From the NCBI GenBank assembly GCA_902560015.1, contig CACEKA010000009.1, positions 1 to 42,426 of the forward strand: 42,426 bases of DNA, given 5' to 3'. The stretch is from an uncultured Pelagibacteraceae bacterium. Its GTDB lineage: Bacteria; Pseudomonadota; Alphaproteobacteria; Pelagibacterales; Pelagibacteraceae. The position numbers were made by a program, and so were the translations under genes. This document shows, piece after piece, positions 1 to 8,529 of this stretch; positions within the stretch are counted from its first letter, which is position 1, and every line of letters starts with the position of its first letter. The notes beneath the pieces are model-generated. The model ran no database searches. It had not been told where the DNA came from and saw only the letters and a list, made by a program, of their open reading frames with translations.

Positions 1-1
1 T

Positions 2-868
2 CATGCATGGGGTCGAAGAGGAATTGGTATGGTTGCAATATCAGCAATTGATATCGCTCTTTGGGATATAATGGGTAAAATCACAAACAAACCTGTATTC
101 AAACTTTTAGGTGGAAGAACAAAAGAAAAAATTCCTGTTTATGCTTCAAAACTTTATAGCCAACCGATTAAGGATCTTCAAAAAGAAGCTGAAAGTTATG
201 TAAAGCAAGGTTTTAAAATGTTTAAAATGAGATTTGGTTGGGGGCCAAAAGATGGACCTGAAGGTATGAAAAAAAATATTGAACTTGCAGAGGCTGTAAG
301 AGAAGTAATCGGTGAAAATACAGATTTAATGATGGAATGTTATATGGGTTGGAACTTAGATTACGCAAAAAGAATGATTCCAAAACTAATGAAATTTAAT
401 CCAAGATGGTTAGAAGAACCAGTTATAGCAGATGACATTCATGGATATGCTGAATTAAATAATATGAACATGATACCAATCTCTGGAGGTGAACACGAAT
501 TCAATATGTTTGGTTTCAAACAATTATTAGATTTAAATGCAGTTAGCTATATTCAATATGATAATAATAGAGTTGGTGGTTTTACTGTGGCTCAAAAAAT
601 AAACGCCATTGCAGAGGCTCATCAAGTTCCAGTAATTCCTCACGCAGGTCAAATGCATAATTATCATTTAACAATGTCTAATTTTAATTGTCCTATTTCT
701 GAATTCTTTCCAGTACATGATGTTGAAATTGGAAATGAACTTTTCTATTATATTTTTGAAGGAGATCCTGCTCCAGAAAATGGATTTATTGATTTAGATG
801 ATGATAAACCAGGTCTAGGTTTAACGATTACTGATAAATATAAGTCTGATTTCAATATTATTGAATAA
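2..868 (+). CDS. Enolase-superfamily sugar-acid dehydratase (5' partial)
   Basis: This is a mandelate-racemase-type enolase-superfamily protein, probably a sugar-acid (aldonate) dehydratase giving a 2-keto-3-deoxy acid. The reading frame is open to the window edge and the residues before the first ATG at 29 (HAWGRGIG) continue the family pattern, so the N-terminal capping domain lies outside. Counting from the Met at base 29, visible active-site features are K66-x-R68, the metal ligands E103, E129/E130 and E155, D178, and H205 in [10 protein letters not shown]. The family takes a proton alpha to the carboxylate with Mg2+. It ends 7 bp before a convergent oxidoreductase gene. Together with the HpcH-type aldolase, aldehyde dehydrogenase and lactonase genes in this window it would form an oxidative sugar route. 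The exact substrate (rhamnonate-like or other) cannot be read from sequence. Confidence 0.85.
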   Translation, partial: HAWGRRGIGMVAISAIDIALWDIMGKITNKPVFKLLGGRTKEKIPVYASKLYSQPIKDLQKEAESYVKQGFKMFKMRFGWGPKDGPEGMKKNIELAEAVREVIGENTDLMMECYMGWNLDYAKRMIPKLMKFNPRWLEEPVIADDIHGYAELNNMNMIPISGGEHEFNMFGFKQLLDLNAVSYIQYDNNRVGGFTVAQKINAIAEAHQVPVIPHAGQMHNYHLTMSNFNCPISEFFPVHDVEIGNELFYYIFEGDPAPENGFIDLDDDKPGLGLTITDKYKSDFNIIE

Positions 869-875
869 TACAAAT

Positions 876-2033
876 CTACTTTAGAATTTTTTTAATTTCC
901 TTCAATGAAAACGGTTTAGGTTTTTGACAACTTGTTTTTATTGATTGAGAAACACCAGAGGTGCAAGCTTTCATAGTTGATTGAATAATATCCAATACAT
1001 GTAAAGACAATTCTCCATTACATTTATTAATTTTTCTATTTTCTATCGAATAAGCCATCTCAGCTAAACCTGCTCCACGATAGTTTGCATTAGTCGGAGA
1101 CTCGTTTGCCCTTGAACTTTGTGATCTAATATTAATTTTTCCTAATGGCATTTTATTTGTTTTATATTCTTTCCATGGATCACCTAAATTTTTACACACA
1201 TAAACTGAACCTCCAAACATATTTGGGTCTGGAACTATCATAGAACCTTTATCACCATATAATTCTATATGGTTTCTCTGGTGAGCTATCACATCAAAAG
1301 ATAGAGTGAGTCTAATAATTGTTCCATTTTCAAACGTTATAGTTGATAAATATGTTGTAGGACATTCAACTTGAAATGTTTTGTTTTTTCTTGGACCTAT
1401 TCCAATAGTTCTTCTCTTAACTCCATGAACAATACTTCCTGTAACTTTTTTTGCTGGTCCTAATAAATTCACTAAAGCTGTTAGATAATATGGACCCATA
1501 TCAATAACTGGACCACCCTCTCTCTTAGCAAACCAAGGTTCAGGATTTGGATGATAAGATTGAACTCCTGGAAAAGCAAAAATTGCATTCCCTAAATTAA
1601 TTTTACCTATAATTTTTTTATCAACCAGCTCTTTTGATTTTTGAATACCACCTCCCAAAAAAGTATCTGGGGCGTTTCCAATATAAAGTTTTTTCTTTTT
1701 TGCTATTTTAAGAAGATCTTTTCCGTCCTTAAAATTAATTGCTAGGGGTTTTTCAGAATAAACATGTTTGCCATTAACTAATGCCTGTTTTGCAACTTTA
1801 TAGTGAGCTTTTGGAATGGTTAAATTAAGAATAATTTCAATTTCTTTGTCTTTTAAAAGCTCATTAACTGTTAATGCTTTTATTTTGTAAGTTTTTGCAC
1901 ATCTAACTGCATTACTATGGTTAATATCTGCACATTTAGTAATTTTGATATTATTAAAATATTTCTCAGCTCTGAAATAAGTTTCTGAAATATGACCACA
2001 ACCAATAAGACCTACTTTAAATATCTTATTCAT
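876..2033 (-). CDS. Gfo/Idh/MocA-family NAD(P)-dependent oxidoreductase
   Basis: A 385-residue dehydrogenase of the Gfo/Idh/MocA family. It shows an N-terminal Rossmann motif GCGHIS (residues 11-16) and the family EKP motif (94-96), whose lysine belongs to the active site. The C-terminal part is the usual alpha/beta substrate domain. Members oxidise sugars, inositols or their derivatives with NAD(P). It lies 6 bp downstream of iolD on the same strand and is probably cotranscribed, so an inositol isomer or inosose is a reasonable substrate. It is longer than, and different from, the iolG gene at 13401. The precise reaction is unknown. Confidence 0.85.
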   Translation of the reverse strand: MNKIFKVGLIGCGHISETYFRAEKYFNNIKITKCADINHSNAVRCAKTYKIKALTVNELLKDKEIEIILNLTIPKAHYKVAKQALVNGKHVYSEKPLAINFKDGKDLLKIAKKKKLYIGNAPDTFLGGGIQKSKELVDKKIIGKINLGNAIFAFPGVQSYHPNPEPWFAKREGGPVIDMGPYYLTALVNLLGPAKKVTGSIVHGVKRRTIGIGPRKNKTFQVECPTTYLSTITFENGTIIRLTLSFDVIAHQRNHIELYGDKGSMIVPDPNMFGGSVYVCKNLGDPWKEYKTNKMPLGKINIRSQSSRANESPTNANYRGAGLAEMAYSIENRKINKCNGELSLHVLDIIQSTMKACTSGVSQSIKTSCQKPKPFSLKEIKKILK

Positions 2034-2039
2034 AAAGAG

Positions 2040-3884
2040 TTATACACCTTGTCTTTGTTTGCTCTTTCCCTCTTTATAAAGTTTTATAGCTTCTTTATTT
2101 TCTTCAGTTGTTGGAATTTCTAATGTTGGACTATCCCAAAATGCAGAACCCTCCAACCACTTATAGGCATGTGTTTTAATTGAAATTACATAAGTAACAT
2201 CAGATTGTTTTGCTCTTTTAAATGCTTCTTCTAGGTCTGAAATTGAACTTACTTCTTCTGATTTAGCACCCATACTTGCAGCATGTTTTGCAAAATCAAC
2301 ATTTACAAGTCCTGGTGTCTTTGAACTTTTTAATAAATTATTAAATTCTTTTCCACCTTTAAATAGTTGCAGTCTATTGATAACAGCAAAACCACCATTA
2401 TCACATACAATAATAATTAATTTATTTTTGGTAATTACTGAAGAATAGATATCAGTGTTGTTTAACAGATAAGAACCATCTCCTACAAATGATATAACTT
2501 CTTTGTCTGGGTTTGCCATTTTAATTCCCAAAGCACCAGAAATTTCATAGCTCATACAACTAAAACCCCATTCAGTTTCATGTGTATTTAATTCTCTTGG
2601 TCTCCATACTTGAATAACTTCACCAACCAATCCACCGGCCGCAGTAACAGCGATATCTGTTGGGTCTGAATTTCGATATACTGCTCCTATTACTTGAACA
2701 TAACTTGGTATTTCTTGATTTGTAGGCGCACTCTCTTTATCTACTTGTTCATTCCAAGCTTTTAATTCAGTTTGAGATTTTTTATTCCATTCTTCCCCTG
2801 CTTTCCAATCACCCAGTGCTTGAGACAAATCATTTAACGAAACCTTTGCATCACCAACTACTGCTTGAGCCAAGTGTTTATTTGCATCAAATCTTGAAAC
2901 ATTAATTGACACAAGTTTAAAATTTTCGTTTTCAAAATTCGCCCAAGAACCAGTAGTAAAATCTGCAAGTTTAGTTCCAACTGCAATAGCTAGATCTGTT
3001 TGTTTAGCTAATGAATTAGTATTTTTTCCACCTAACCCTCCAATTTGTCCGGCATAATGTGAGTGATCTCTTTTCATTGTAGAATAACCCATTACAGTTT
3101 GAGTAACTGGAATATTATGTTTAACTGCAAAATTACTTAATTCTTCCATTGCGTCTGAATAAAATACTCCTCCTCCAGATATAATTATAGGATTTTTTGA
3201 AGATTTAATTTTTTCTGCAGCTTCTTTTATTTGAAATTCATCAGGTCTAGGTCTTCTAATCGCATGAACCTTTTCTTTGAAAAATTCCTCTGGATAATCA
3301 AATGTTTGTCCTTGAATATCCTGACTTAAAGCTATGCAAGCCGGTCCACAATCTGCTGGATCCAACATAGTTTGAATAGCTGCTGGAAATGATTGTATGA
3401 TTTGTTCTGGTCTTGTAATTCTATCAAAGTATCTAGTTACAGGTTTAAAAGCATCATTTGCTGTAATTCCTGGATTATTAAAGTGTTCAACCTGTTGTAA
3501 AACTGGATCAGGCATTCTGTTAGCATAAGTATCGCCTGGTAAAAATAAAATTGGTAATCTGTTGCTCATAGCAACTGCTGCTGCAGTAACCATGTTTGTT
3601 GCTCCAGGTCCAACAGATGATGTTGCTACAAAAATTTGCTGTCTTCTTTTTGCTCTTGCATAACCAATACCTGTAAGAGCCATATTCTGTTCATGATGAC
3701 CTCTATAAGTTGGGAGTTCGTTTTGATTTTCTTCAAGTGCTTGACCTAAACAAGCTACATTTCCATGTCCAAAAATTCCAAACACACCTGGAAACAAAGG
3801 TTTTTTTTTACCATTAATTAATATTTTTTGGGCAATTAAATATTTTACAATTGCATGAGCACAAGTGAGAGTAATTTTTTTCAT
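2040..3884 (-). CDS. iolD: 3D-(3,5/4)-trihydroxycyclohexane-1,2-dione hydrolase
   Basis: This thiamine-diphosphate enzyme of the acetolactate-synthase superfamily opens the ring of the diketo inositol intermediate to give 5-deoxy-glucuronate. The 614-residue length is normal for IolD. Visible features are the N-terminal Pyr domain with the TPP-activating glutamate E65 in RGHHEQN, the family stretch PDPVLQQVEHFNNP (125-138), and the PP-domain GDG (468-470) followed by N475/N476, which binds Mg-TPP. It leads a two-gene minus-strand unit with the Gfo/Idh gene. It is divergent from the aldehyde dehydrogenase across a 91-bp AT-rich gap. The iolB, iolC and iolJ genes that normally follow are not in this window. 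Confidence 0.95.
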   Translation of the reverse strand: MKKITLTCAHAIVKYLIAQKILINGKKKPLFPGVFGIFGHGNVACLGQALEENQNELPTYRGHHEQNMALTGIGYARAKRRQQIFVATSSVGPGATNMVTAAAVAMSNRLPILFLPGDTYANRMPDPVLQQVEHFNNPGITANDAFKPVTRYFDRITRPEQIIQSFPAAIQTMLDPADCGPACIALSQDIQGQTFDYPEEFFKEKVHAIRRPRPDEFQIKEAAEKIKSSKNPIIISGGGVFYSDAMEELSNFAVKHNIPVTQTVMGYSTMKRDHSHYAGQIGGLGGKNTNSLAKQTDLAIAVGTKLADFTTGSWANFENENFKLVSINVSRFDANKHLAQAVVGDAKVSLNDLSQALGDWKAGEEWNKKSQTELKAWNEQVDKESAPTNQEIPSYVQVIGAVYRNSDPTDIAVTAAGGLVGEVIQVWRPRELNTHETEWGFSCMSYEISGALGIKMANPDKEVISFVGDGSYLLNNTDIYSSVITKNKLIIIVCDNGGFAVINRLQLFKGGKEFNNLLKSSKTPGLVNVDFAKHAASMGAKSEEVSSISDLEEAFKRAKQSDVTYVISIKTHAYKWLEGSAFWDSPTLEIPTTEENKEAIKLYKEGKSKQRQGV

Positions 3885-3914
3885 AAATATGTTTATCTTT
3901 TAATATGTATGGTG

Positions 3915-3935
3915 TTTATATATAAATATATTTAT
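3915..3935. promoter_or_regulatory. Overlapping AT palindromes in the iolD/ALDH divergent gap
   Basis: Two perfect palindromes overlap here, TTTATATATAAA (3915-3926) and ATAAATATATTTAT (3922-3935). They lie in the 91-bp gap between two divergent catabolic genes, where an operator is expected. The sequence is pure A/T in an AT-rich genome, so chance is a real alternative. Confidence 0.3.
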
Positions 3936-3975
3936 AAATTAAAAAACCTAATTAAGTAAACTAAAAATAAAAATT

Positions 3976-5418
3976 ATGTACGAAAAATTTGGACAATTCA
4001 TTGATGGAAAATGGCAACAAGCTGAAAAAAAAGAAACTTACGATGTAATTAATCCTGCAACAGAAGAAGTGATTGGAAAAGCATCAAAAGCTAGCTCTAT
4101 CGAAGTGCAAAAAGCACTGAAGTCTGCTGATAAGGGATTAGAGATTTGGAGAAATACTGCACCTTGGCAGAGAGCTTATGTGCTTAGAAAGATTGCTGAC
4201 TTAATGAGAGAAAAAAAAGAAGTCCTAGCAAAATGGATGACGCTTGAAGTTGGAAAACCACTAGCTGAAGCTGTTGGAGAAGTCGGTGGTGGAGCTGATA
4301 TTTTTGAATGGAATGCTGAAGAAACAAAAAGAATTTATGGTCAAACACAACAAAGTAGATTTCCAGATACTAGAGTTCATGTTTACTATCAACCAGTAGG
4401 TGTTGTAGCTGCTTTAGTTCCATGGAATTTTCCAATTGTGTTAGCATCAAGAAAAATTTCAACTGCCTTAGCAGCAGGTTGCTCTGTTATTTGTAAGCCA
4501 GATACAATTACACCTGGCGCAGTAATGGAATTAGTTAATATATGTAAAGAGGCAGGTGTACCAGATGGTGTGGTTAGTCTTTTATCAGGTGATCCAGCTG
4601 AAATATCAAATGAGCTGATGGAGTCTGACATAATTAAAAAAGTATCAATTACTGGTTCTACAAGAGTTGGAAAAATAATTTTAAAAAAAGCAGCAGACAA
4701 AGTTCAAAGAGTTACAATGGAGCTTAGTGGACACTCACCATTTATAGTATGTGAAGATGTGGATATAAACAAAGTAGCTGATATAGCTATAGCTGGTAAA
4801 TTTAGAAATAATGGACAAGTTTGTATCTCTCCTAATAGATTTTATATCCAAGAAAATAGAAAAGATGAATTTGTTAATGCTTTTATGGATAGAGCTAAAA
4901 AATTAAAAATAGGCAATGGTATGGATGAAGGTGTTGAATTAGGTCCTTTAAGTACTGCAAAGAGATTGGAAGAAATAGAAAAATTGGTTGAAACTACAAA
5001 AAAGGAGGGAGCAAAAGTTTTAATGGGTGGAAAAAGACCTTCTGGTTTCAATAAAGGATATTATTACGAACCAACTGTATTTGATGATGTTAAAGATAAT
5101 TTTACAATTATGAAAGAAGAACCTTTTGGTCCTCTAGTTCCAATTTTAACATTTAAAACTTTTGATGAGGTTATTGAAAGAGCTAATGATAACGACCTTG
5201 GTTTATGTAGTTATCTTTACACAAACTCTATGGATAAAGCTCATATTGGATCAGAAAAATTAGAGTCTGGTTGTGTTGCAGTTAACACTGGGGTAGTTGC
5301 TCTTGCTGAAGCCCCTTTTGGTGGAATAAAACAAACTGGTTATGGACGTGAAGGTGGTTCAGGGGCAATTAAAGATTACTTAAACGTTAAATATACTCAC
5401 ATGGGATTAAAAATATAA
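3976..5418 (+). CDS. NAD(P)-dependent aldehyde dehydrogenase
   Basis: A 480-residue ALDH-superfamily enzyme, most like the succinate-semialdehyde, lactaldehyde or glycolaldehyde dehydrogenases. The catalytic set is complete: PWN (149-151), K174, the nucleotide-loop GSTRVG (227-232), general-base E249 in MELSG, and nucleophile C283 in NNGQVC. The hydrolytic glutamate E249 argues against a CoA-acylating enzyme of the IolA type. The next gene, an HpcH-type aldolase, starts 2 bp after its stop. The pair would make and then oxidise an aldehyde such as lactaldehyde or glycolaldehyde. Substrate is inferred from context only. Confidence 0.9.
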   Translation: MYEKFGQFIDGKWQQAEKKETYDVINPATEEVIGKASKASSIEVQKALKSADKGLEIWRNTAPWQRAYVLRKIADLMREKKEVLAKWMTLEVGKPLAEAVGEVGGGADIFEWNAEETKRIYGQTQQSRFPDTRVHVYYQPVGVVAALVPWNFPIVLASRKISTALAAGCSVICKPDTITPGAVMELVNICKEAGVPDGVVSLLSGDPAEISNELMESDIIKKVSITGSTRVGKIILKKAADKVQRVTMELSGHSPFIVCEDVDINKVADIAIAGKFRNNGQVCISPNRFYIQENRKDEFVNAFMDRAKKLKIGNGMDEGVELGPLSTAKRLEEIEKLVETTKKEGAKVLMGGKRPSGFNKGYYYEPTVFDDVKDNFTIMKEEPFGPLVPILTFKTFDEVIERANDNDLGLCSYLYTNSMDKAHIGSEKLESGCVAVNTGVVALAEAPFGGIKQTGYGREGGSGAIKDYLNVKYTHMGLKI

Positions 5419-5420
5419 TT

Positions 5421-6212
5421 GTGAGAAAAAATAAAGTAAAAGAAATGATGAAAGCAGGGAAACCTGTTATTAACGGATGGCTTCAAATACCAAGCACAGT
5501 TTCAGCTGAAGTAATGGCTCATCAAGGTTGGGACTCACTTACAATTGATATGCAGCATGGTTTAGTTGACTACACTAATGCTTTACCAATGCTACAAACT
5601 ATATCAACAACTGATGTTACTCCACTTGCAAGAGTAAACTGGAATGAACCAGGTCAAATAATGAAAATTCTTGATGCTGGATGTTACGGCATTATTTGTC
5701 CGATGGTTAGTAATAAAGAGGAAGCAGAAAGATTTGTGCAAGCATGTATGTACCCTCCTCATGGTTACAGAAGTTTTGGTCCTGTCAGAGGTTTAATTTA
5801 TGGTGGTTCAGATTATGCAAAACATGCAAATGATGAAATGCTTAAATTAGCAATGATAGAGACAAAAGAGTCTTTAGATAAGCTTGATGAAATTATGTCA
5901 ACACCAGGCGTTGATGGTATTTATATTGGTCCTGCAGACTTAAGTTTAGCAATAGGTGAAGAACCAGGTTTTGACAGACCTGAAAATACTAAGGCTTATT
6001 CAGAAATTTTGAGAATTTTGGAACATGCTAAAAAAAATAATATTTTTGCAGGTATCCATAATGGTACACCGGAATATGCACAAAAAATGATTGATAAAGG
6101 TTTTAACTTTGTGACAATTGGTGCTGACCAAAGAGCATTAAGTGCCGGATCTAAAGCTATTGTTGATAAAATGAAAGGTTTTTCTAAAAAAGAAGAGTCT
6201 AAAGCTTACTAA
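5421..6212 (+). CDS. HpcH/HpaI-family 2-keto-3-deoxy acid aldolase
   Basis: A 263-residue class II pyruvate aldolase of the HpcH/HpaI family. It cleaves 2-keto-3-deoxy sugar acids or 4-hydroxy-2-oxo diacids to pyruvate plus an aldehyde. Expected residues are present: H46 (QHG), R71 (ARVNW), and metal ligands E147 and D173 (PADLS). The start is GTG at 5421, 2 bp after the ALDH stop. The first internal Met (residue 9) would remove part of the usual N-terminal helix. The stop overlaps the convergent PanB-like gene by 4 bp. With the upstream ALDH and the enolase-superfamily dehydratase it fits the last steps of non-phosphorylating deoxy-sugar breakdown. Confidence 0.9.
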   Translation: MRKNKVKEMMKAGKPVINGWLQIPSTVSAEVMAHQGWDSLTIDMQHGLVDYTNALPMLQTISTTDVTPLARVNWNEPGQIMKILDAGCYGIICPMVSNKEEAERFVQACMYPPHGYRSFGPVRGLIYGGSDYAKHANDEMLKLAMIETKESLDKLDEIMSTPGVDGIYIGPADLSLAIGEEPGFDRPENTKAYSEILRILEHAKKNNIFAGIHNGTPEYAQKMIDKGFNFVTIGADQRALSAGSKAIVDKMKGFSKKEESKAY

Positions 6213-7024
6213 GATAATTGATTTAAAAATTCCTCAAATTGCTTTTTTTCTAAATTGGAAGATTGTTTTTTTCCTGGAAATTTTCCATTCATAGAATCTT
6301 TTCTAAAAGCTTTAAGTGCTCTTACCCTCTCAATCTTAATTTCATTGCGAAGTTTTAACAAATTACCATAAGCTTTAGAATGTCTTGGTAAATTCTCAGT
6401 ATCTCCACATATATCTTCCATAAATAAATAAATTACATCTGCATTTTTTCCTGCTCCGAGAGATACCGTTACAATGTTTGTTCTTTTAGAAATTTCACCC
6501 ATTACATTCTCTGGTATTACTTCACATTCTGCAGCAAAGGCTCCAGCATCTTCAAGCCTTTTAAATTGTTCAAATAATTTAATTGCTTCGTCAGTAGTTT
6601 TTCCTATCGCTCTCATTCCTCCCAGTGATGTTGATTTTCTTGGAACCAATCCTAAATGACCCATAACAGGAATATCTTCTCTGGTTAGCATTTCTACTAC
6701 TTCCATACTTCTAGGTGTCATTACAGCATCAGCGCCATTTTCTAATGATTTAAATGCACCTCTTAAAACATCTTCTTTAGTTACATATTCATTAAGGATT
6801 AAAGATGCTGTCAAAAATAAATGTTTTGAACCTTCTCTTACTTTTAATACATTTTTTGCTTGGCAAATCATCATATCAAAACCAGCTTTTTCTGCTGCAC
6901 TAGCCTCATCAATTGTGTTTGCTGTTACTTGAGTAAATTTCTTCTTACCTTTGGCTAATTTTAGATCTGCTACTGTCAAAGTTCGTTTAGCTGGTTGAGC
7001 TGCCCAAGTATAAATATTTTTCAT
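6209..7024 (-). CDS. PanB-fold protein with altered active site
   Basis: A 271-residue protein clearly of the ketopantoate hydroxymethyltransferase (PanB) superfamily: residues 10-60 align with the PanB N-terminus, MGHLGLVP is at 121-128, and there is a glycine-rich SLGAG segment near 188-192. Aligned from memory with E. coli PanB, the Mg ligands D45 and D84 and the catalytic K112 and E114 are not conserved. The corresponding segments read QAKN (55-58), TAS (72-74) and MTPRS (102-106). Only the E181-type glutamate (AECE, near 166-169) remains. It overlaps the upstream regulator gene by one base (TAATG). True PanB activity is therefore doubtful; another aldol-type or lyase reaction is more likely. 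Confidence 0.75.
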   Translation of the reverse strand: MKNIYTWAAQPAKRTLTVADLKLAKGKKKFTQVTANTIDEASAAEKAGFDMMICQAKNVLKVREGSKHLFLTASLILNEYVTKEDVLRGAFKSLENGADAVMTPRSMEVVEMLTREDIPVMGHLGLVPRKSTSLGGMRAIGKTTDEAIKLFEQFKRLEDAGAFAAECEVIPENVMGEISKRTNIVTVSLGAGKNADVIYLFMEDICGDTENLPRHSKAYGNLLKLRNEIKIERVRALKAFRKDSMNGKFPGKKQSSNLEKKQFEEFLNQLS

Positions 7025-7437
7025 TAAATTCCTTTATACAAAATATCTCTTCTATCAATAAAACCTTCAAATGTTTTTATTGTAATGACAGATGGTAAAA
7101 TAAAGATTGATCTTTTATCTTTTTCATTTCTGATTATTCTGAAGTATCCCTTCCTGATTGCTGTATCTATATAAACATTTGAAGTTAAGTAAGATTTTTC
7201 AATTACTTTTAATAATTGGTTTTTAGTAATTGATTTATTTTTATAATAAGCAAGCATTACCATATGAAGCATGATCCAATGTTGAGGAGTTAATGAAAAC
7301 CAATTAAGTAACTCATTTTCTAATCTTCCCTCGAAGTCACCTAAAGAAACTTCAGCTAATTTAATTCTTTTTTGAGTAATCTTTGGAATTTTTTTCTGTT
7401 CTTCAAAATGTTTTGGATACTTAAACTGTTTCTTCAT
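7024..7437 (-). CDS. MarR-like winged-helix transcriptional regulator
   Basis: A 137-residue protein with a MarR-type layout. It has an N-terminal helix, then SLTPQHW near 48-54, a helix-turn-helix around residues 68-97, and a wing ending in DKRSIFILPS followed by a terminal helix. The overall similarity is moderate, so the family call is tentative. It sits between the DUF1907 gene and the PanB-like gene and overlaps the latter by one base (TAATG). The natural target is the 26-bp palindrome at 8477-8502 in the divergent promoter region of the same cluster. Confidence 0.6.
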   Translation of the reverse strand: MKKQFKYPKHFEEQKKIPKITQKRIKLAEVSLGDFEGRLENELLNWFSLTPQHWIMLHMVMLAYYKNKSITKNQLLKVIEKSYLTSNVYIDTAIRKGYFRIIRNEKDKRSIFILPSVITIKTFEGFIDRRDILYKGI

Positions 7438-7472
7438 TCTAAAATGTTATCTCAAAGAAAGTTAAATTAAAA

Positions 7473-8444
7473 TTATTTTTTATTGGTTAATTCCTTATAT
7501 ATATTATTAACTCTATGTACTTCCTCTGCAGTATTAAAATAACCCTCATATTCTATTTCTTCAGGAGTTACATCAAAGTGATAATGACCTGCTATATTAT
7601 CTTTTGTATAGGAATGAAAATGAGTATGTTCACCAGACTCTCTTAAATTAAGATCACCTCCTGAGGGATCACCCGTCCACAGCACACAATAACCTTGTAA
7701 TTCTGGTCCAACAGGTTCATAAAATTGTAAAAAATCTTTTACACACTTCATTTGTTTAGGGTCATAATATTCGTGCTTAATATCAGCGTAATCAGGTTGG
7801 ACATGAGATTTAATCTTTCCATTTAAAATTCTAAAAACACCAGCGAGAGCAACATGATCGTTACCTTTGATTTGTAAATTATCTGATAATGATTTTCTCA
7901 TTGATTGAGTTAAAGAACCTTGTTCACCGTATCTTCCTCTTATTCTAATTTTAATAACTCTTCCCTTTACACCGTCAGTATAAAAAACATTACCTAATCC
8001 ACCGTGTTTTCTAGCTGTATATTTCTCAGCAATACATTCTTTATTTTTTCCAACACGAGCTATTACTGATTTTGACTCATCGGTGATTAGATTTTCATTA
8101 ATTACTAGCTCTCCACAATGTCCATCTAGACATGACATAGCTCCTGAGCCAGCACCTAAAGCATAAGATTTTTCTGAACCAATCATTTTAGAAATTTCCT
8201 CATAATCAAATTCAGCACCAATCAATTTAGGATCATGCATGTAAGGTTCTCCCCCAACATCTATAATTTTTTGATTACCACTAATTCCTTCTGAGGGACA
8301 ACCCCAATCTCTCAAATTTGGGCAGTCAACTACTGACACTTCAATAGCCTTATAATTATCTGATAATCCGATTTTTAACGCTTCAGAAATTTTATCAAGT
8401 GAATATTCTTTAAATTTTGCTTTTTCTATTTTTAATTGCATCAT
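7473..8444 (-). CDS. DUF1907 protein, C11orf54-type zinc ester hydrolase homologue
   Basis: The 323 residues match the DUF1907 family, whose best known member is human C11orf54, a zinc protein with reported ester hydrolase activity. Family landmarks are SVVDCPNL (37-44), the VGGEPY segment (63-68), the ALGAGSGAM stretch near 95-103, and the C-terminal metal site HTH (273-275) with H287 in GHYHFD. The third histidine is two residues further away than in my recollection of the human protein. It leads a minus-strand operon with the MarR-like and PanB-like genes. A cytosolic esterase or lactonase role is plausible, but the natural substrate is unknown. Met1 and Met2 are adjacent possible starts. 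Confidence 0.88.
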   Translation of the reverse strand: MMQLKIEKAKFKEYSLDKISEALKIGLSDNYKAIEVSVVDCPNLRDWGCPSEGISGNQKIIDVGGEPYMHDPKLIGAEFDYEEISKMIGSEKSYALGAGSGAMSCLDGHCGELVINENLITDESKSVIARVGKNKECIAEKYTARKHGGLGNVFYTDGVKGRVIKIRIRGRYGEQGSLTQSMRKSLSDNLQIKGNDHVALAGVFRILNGKIKSHVQPDYADIKHEYYDPKQMKCVKDFLQFYEPVGPELQGYCVLWTGDPSGGDLNLRESGEHTHFHSYTKDNIAGHYHFDVTPEEIEYEGYFNTAEEVHRVNNIYKELTNKK

Positions 8445-8476
8445 TGATTAAGCTATATTTTATTTTGCAAGATGTC

Positions 8477-8502
8477 TATAGATAATATATATAATATCTA
8501 TA
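8477..8502. promoter_or_regulatory. 26-bp palindrome, likely operator of the MarR-like regulator
   Basis: The arms TATAGATA (8477-8484) and TATCTATA (8495-8502) are perfect 8-bp inverted repeats around a 10-bp A/T spacer. They lie in the 85-bp gap between the divergent DUF1907 and PanE-like genes. A MarR-like regulator is encoded in the left-hand operon, so autoregulation of both directions is the simplest reading. Confidence 0.55.
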
Positions 8503-8529
8503 CATAAATTAATTAAAAAAAAGGCTTTA

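Noticed and set aside
4389-4700. Open frame on the minus strand inside the aldehyde dehydrogenase gene
   Set aside because: It lies wholly opposite a gene with all catalytic residues intact and shows no family features; it is a shadow frame.
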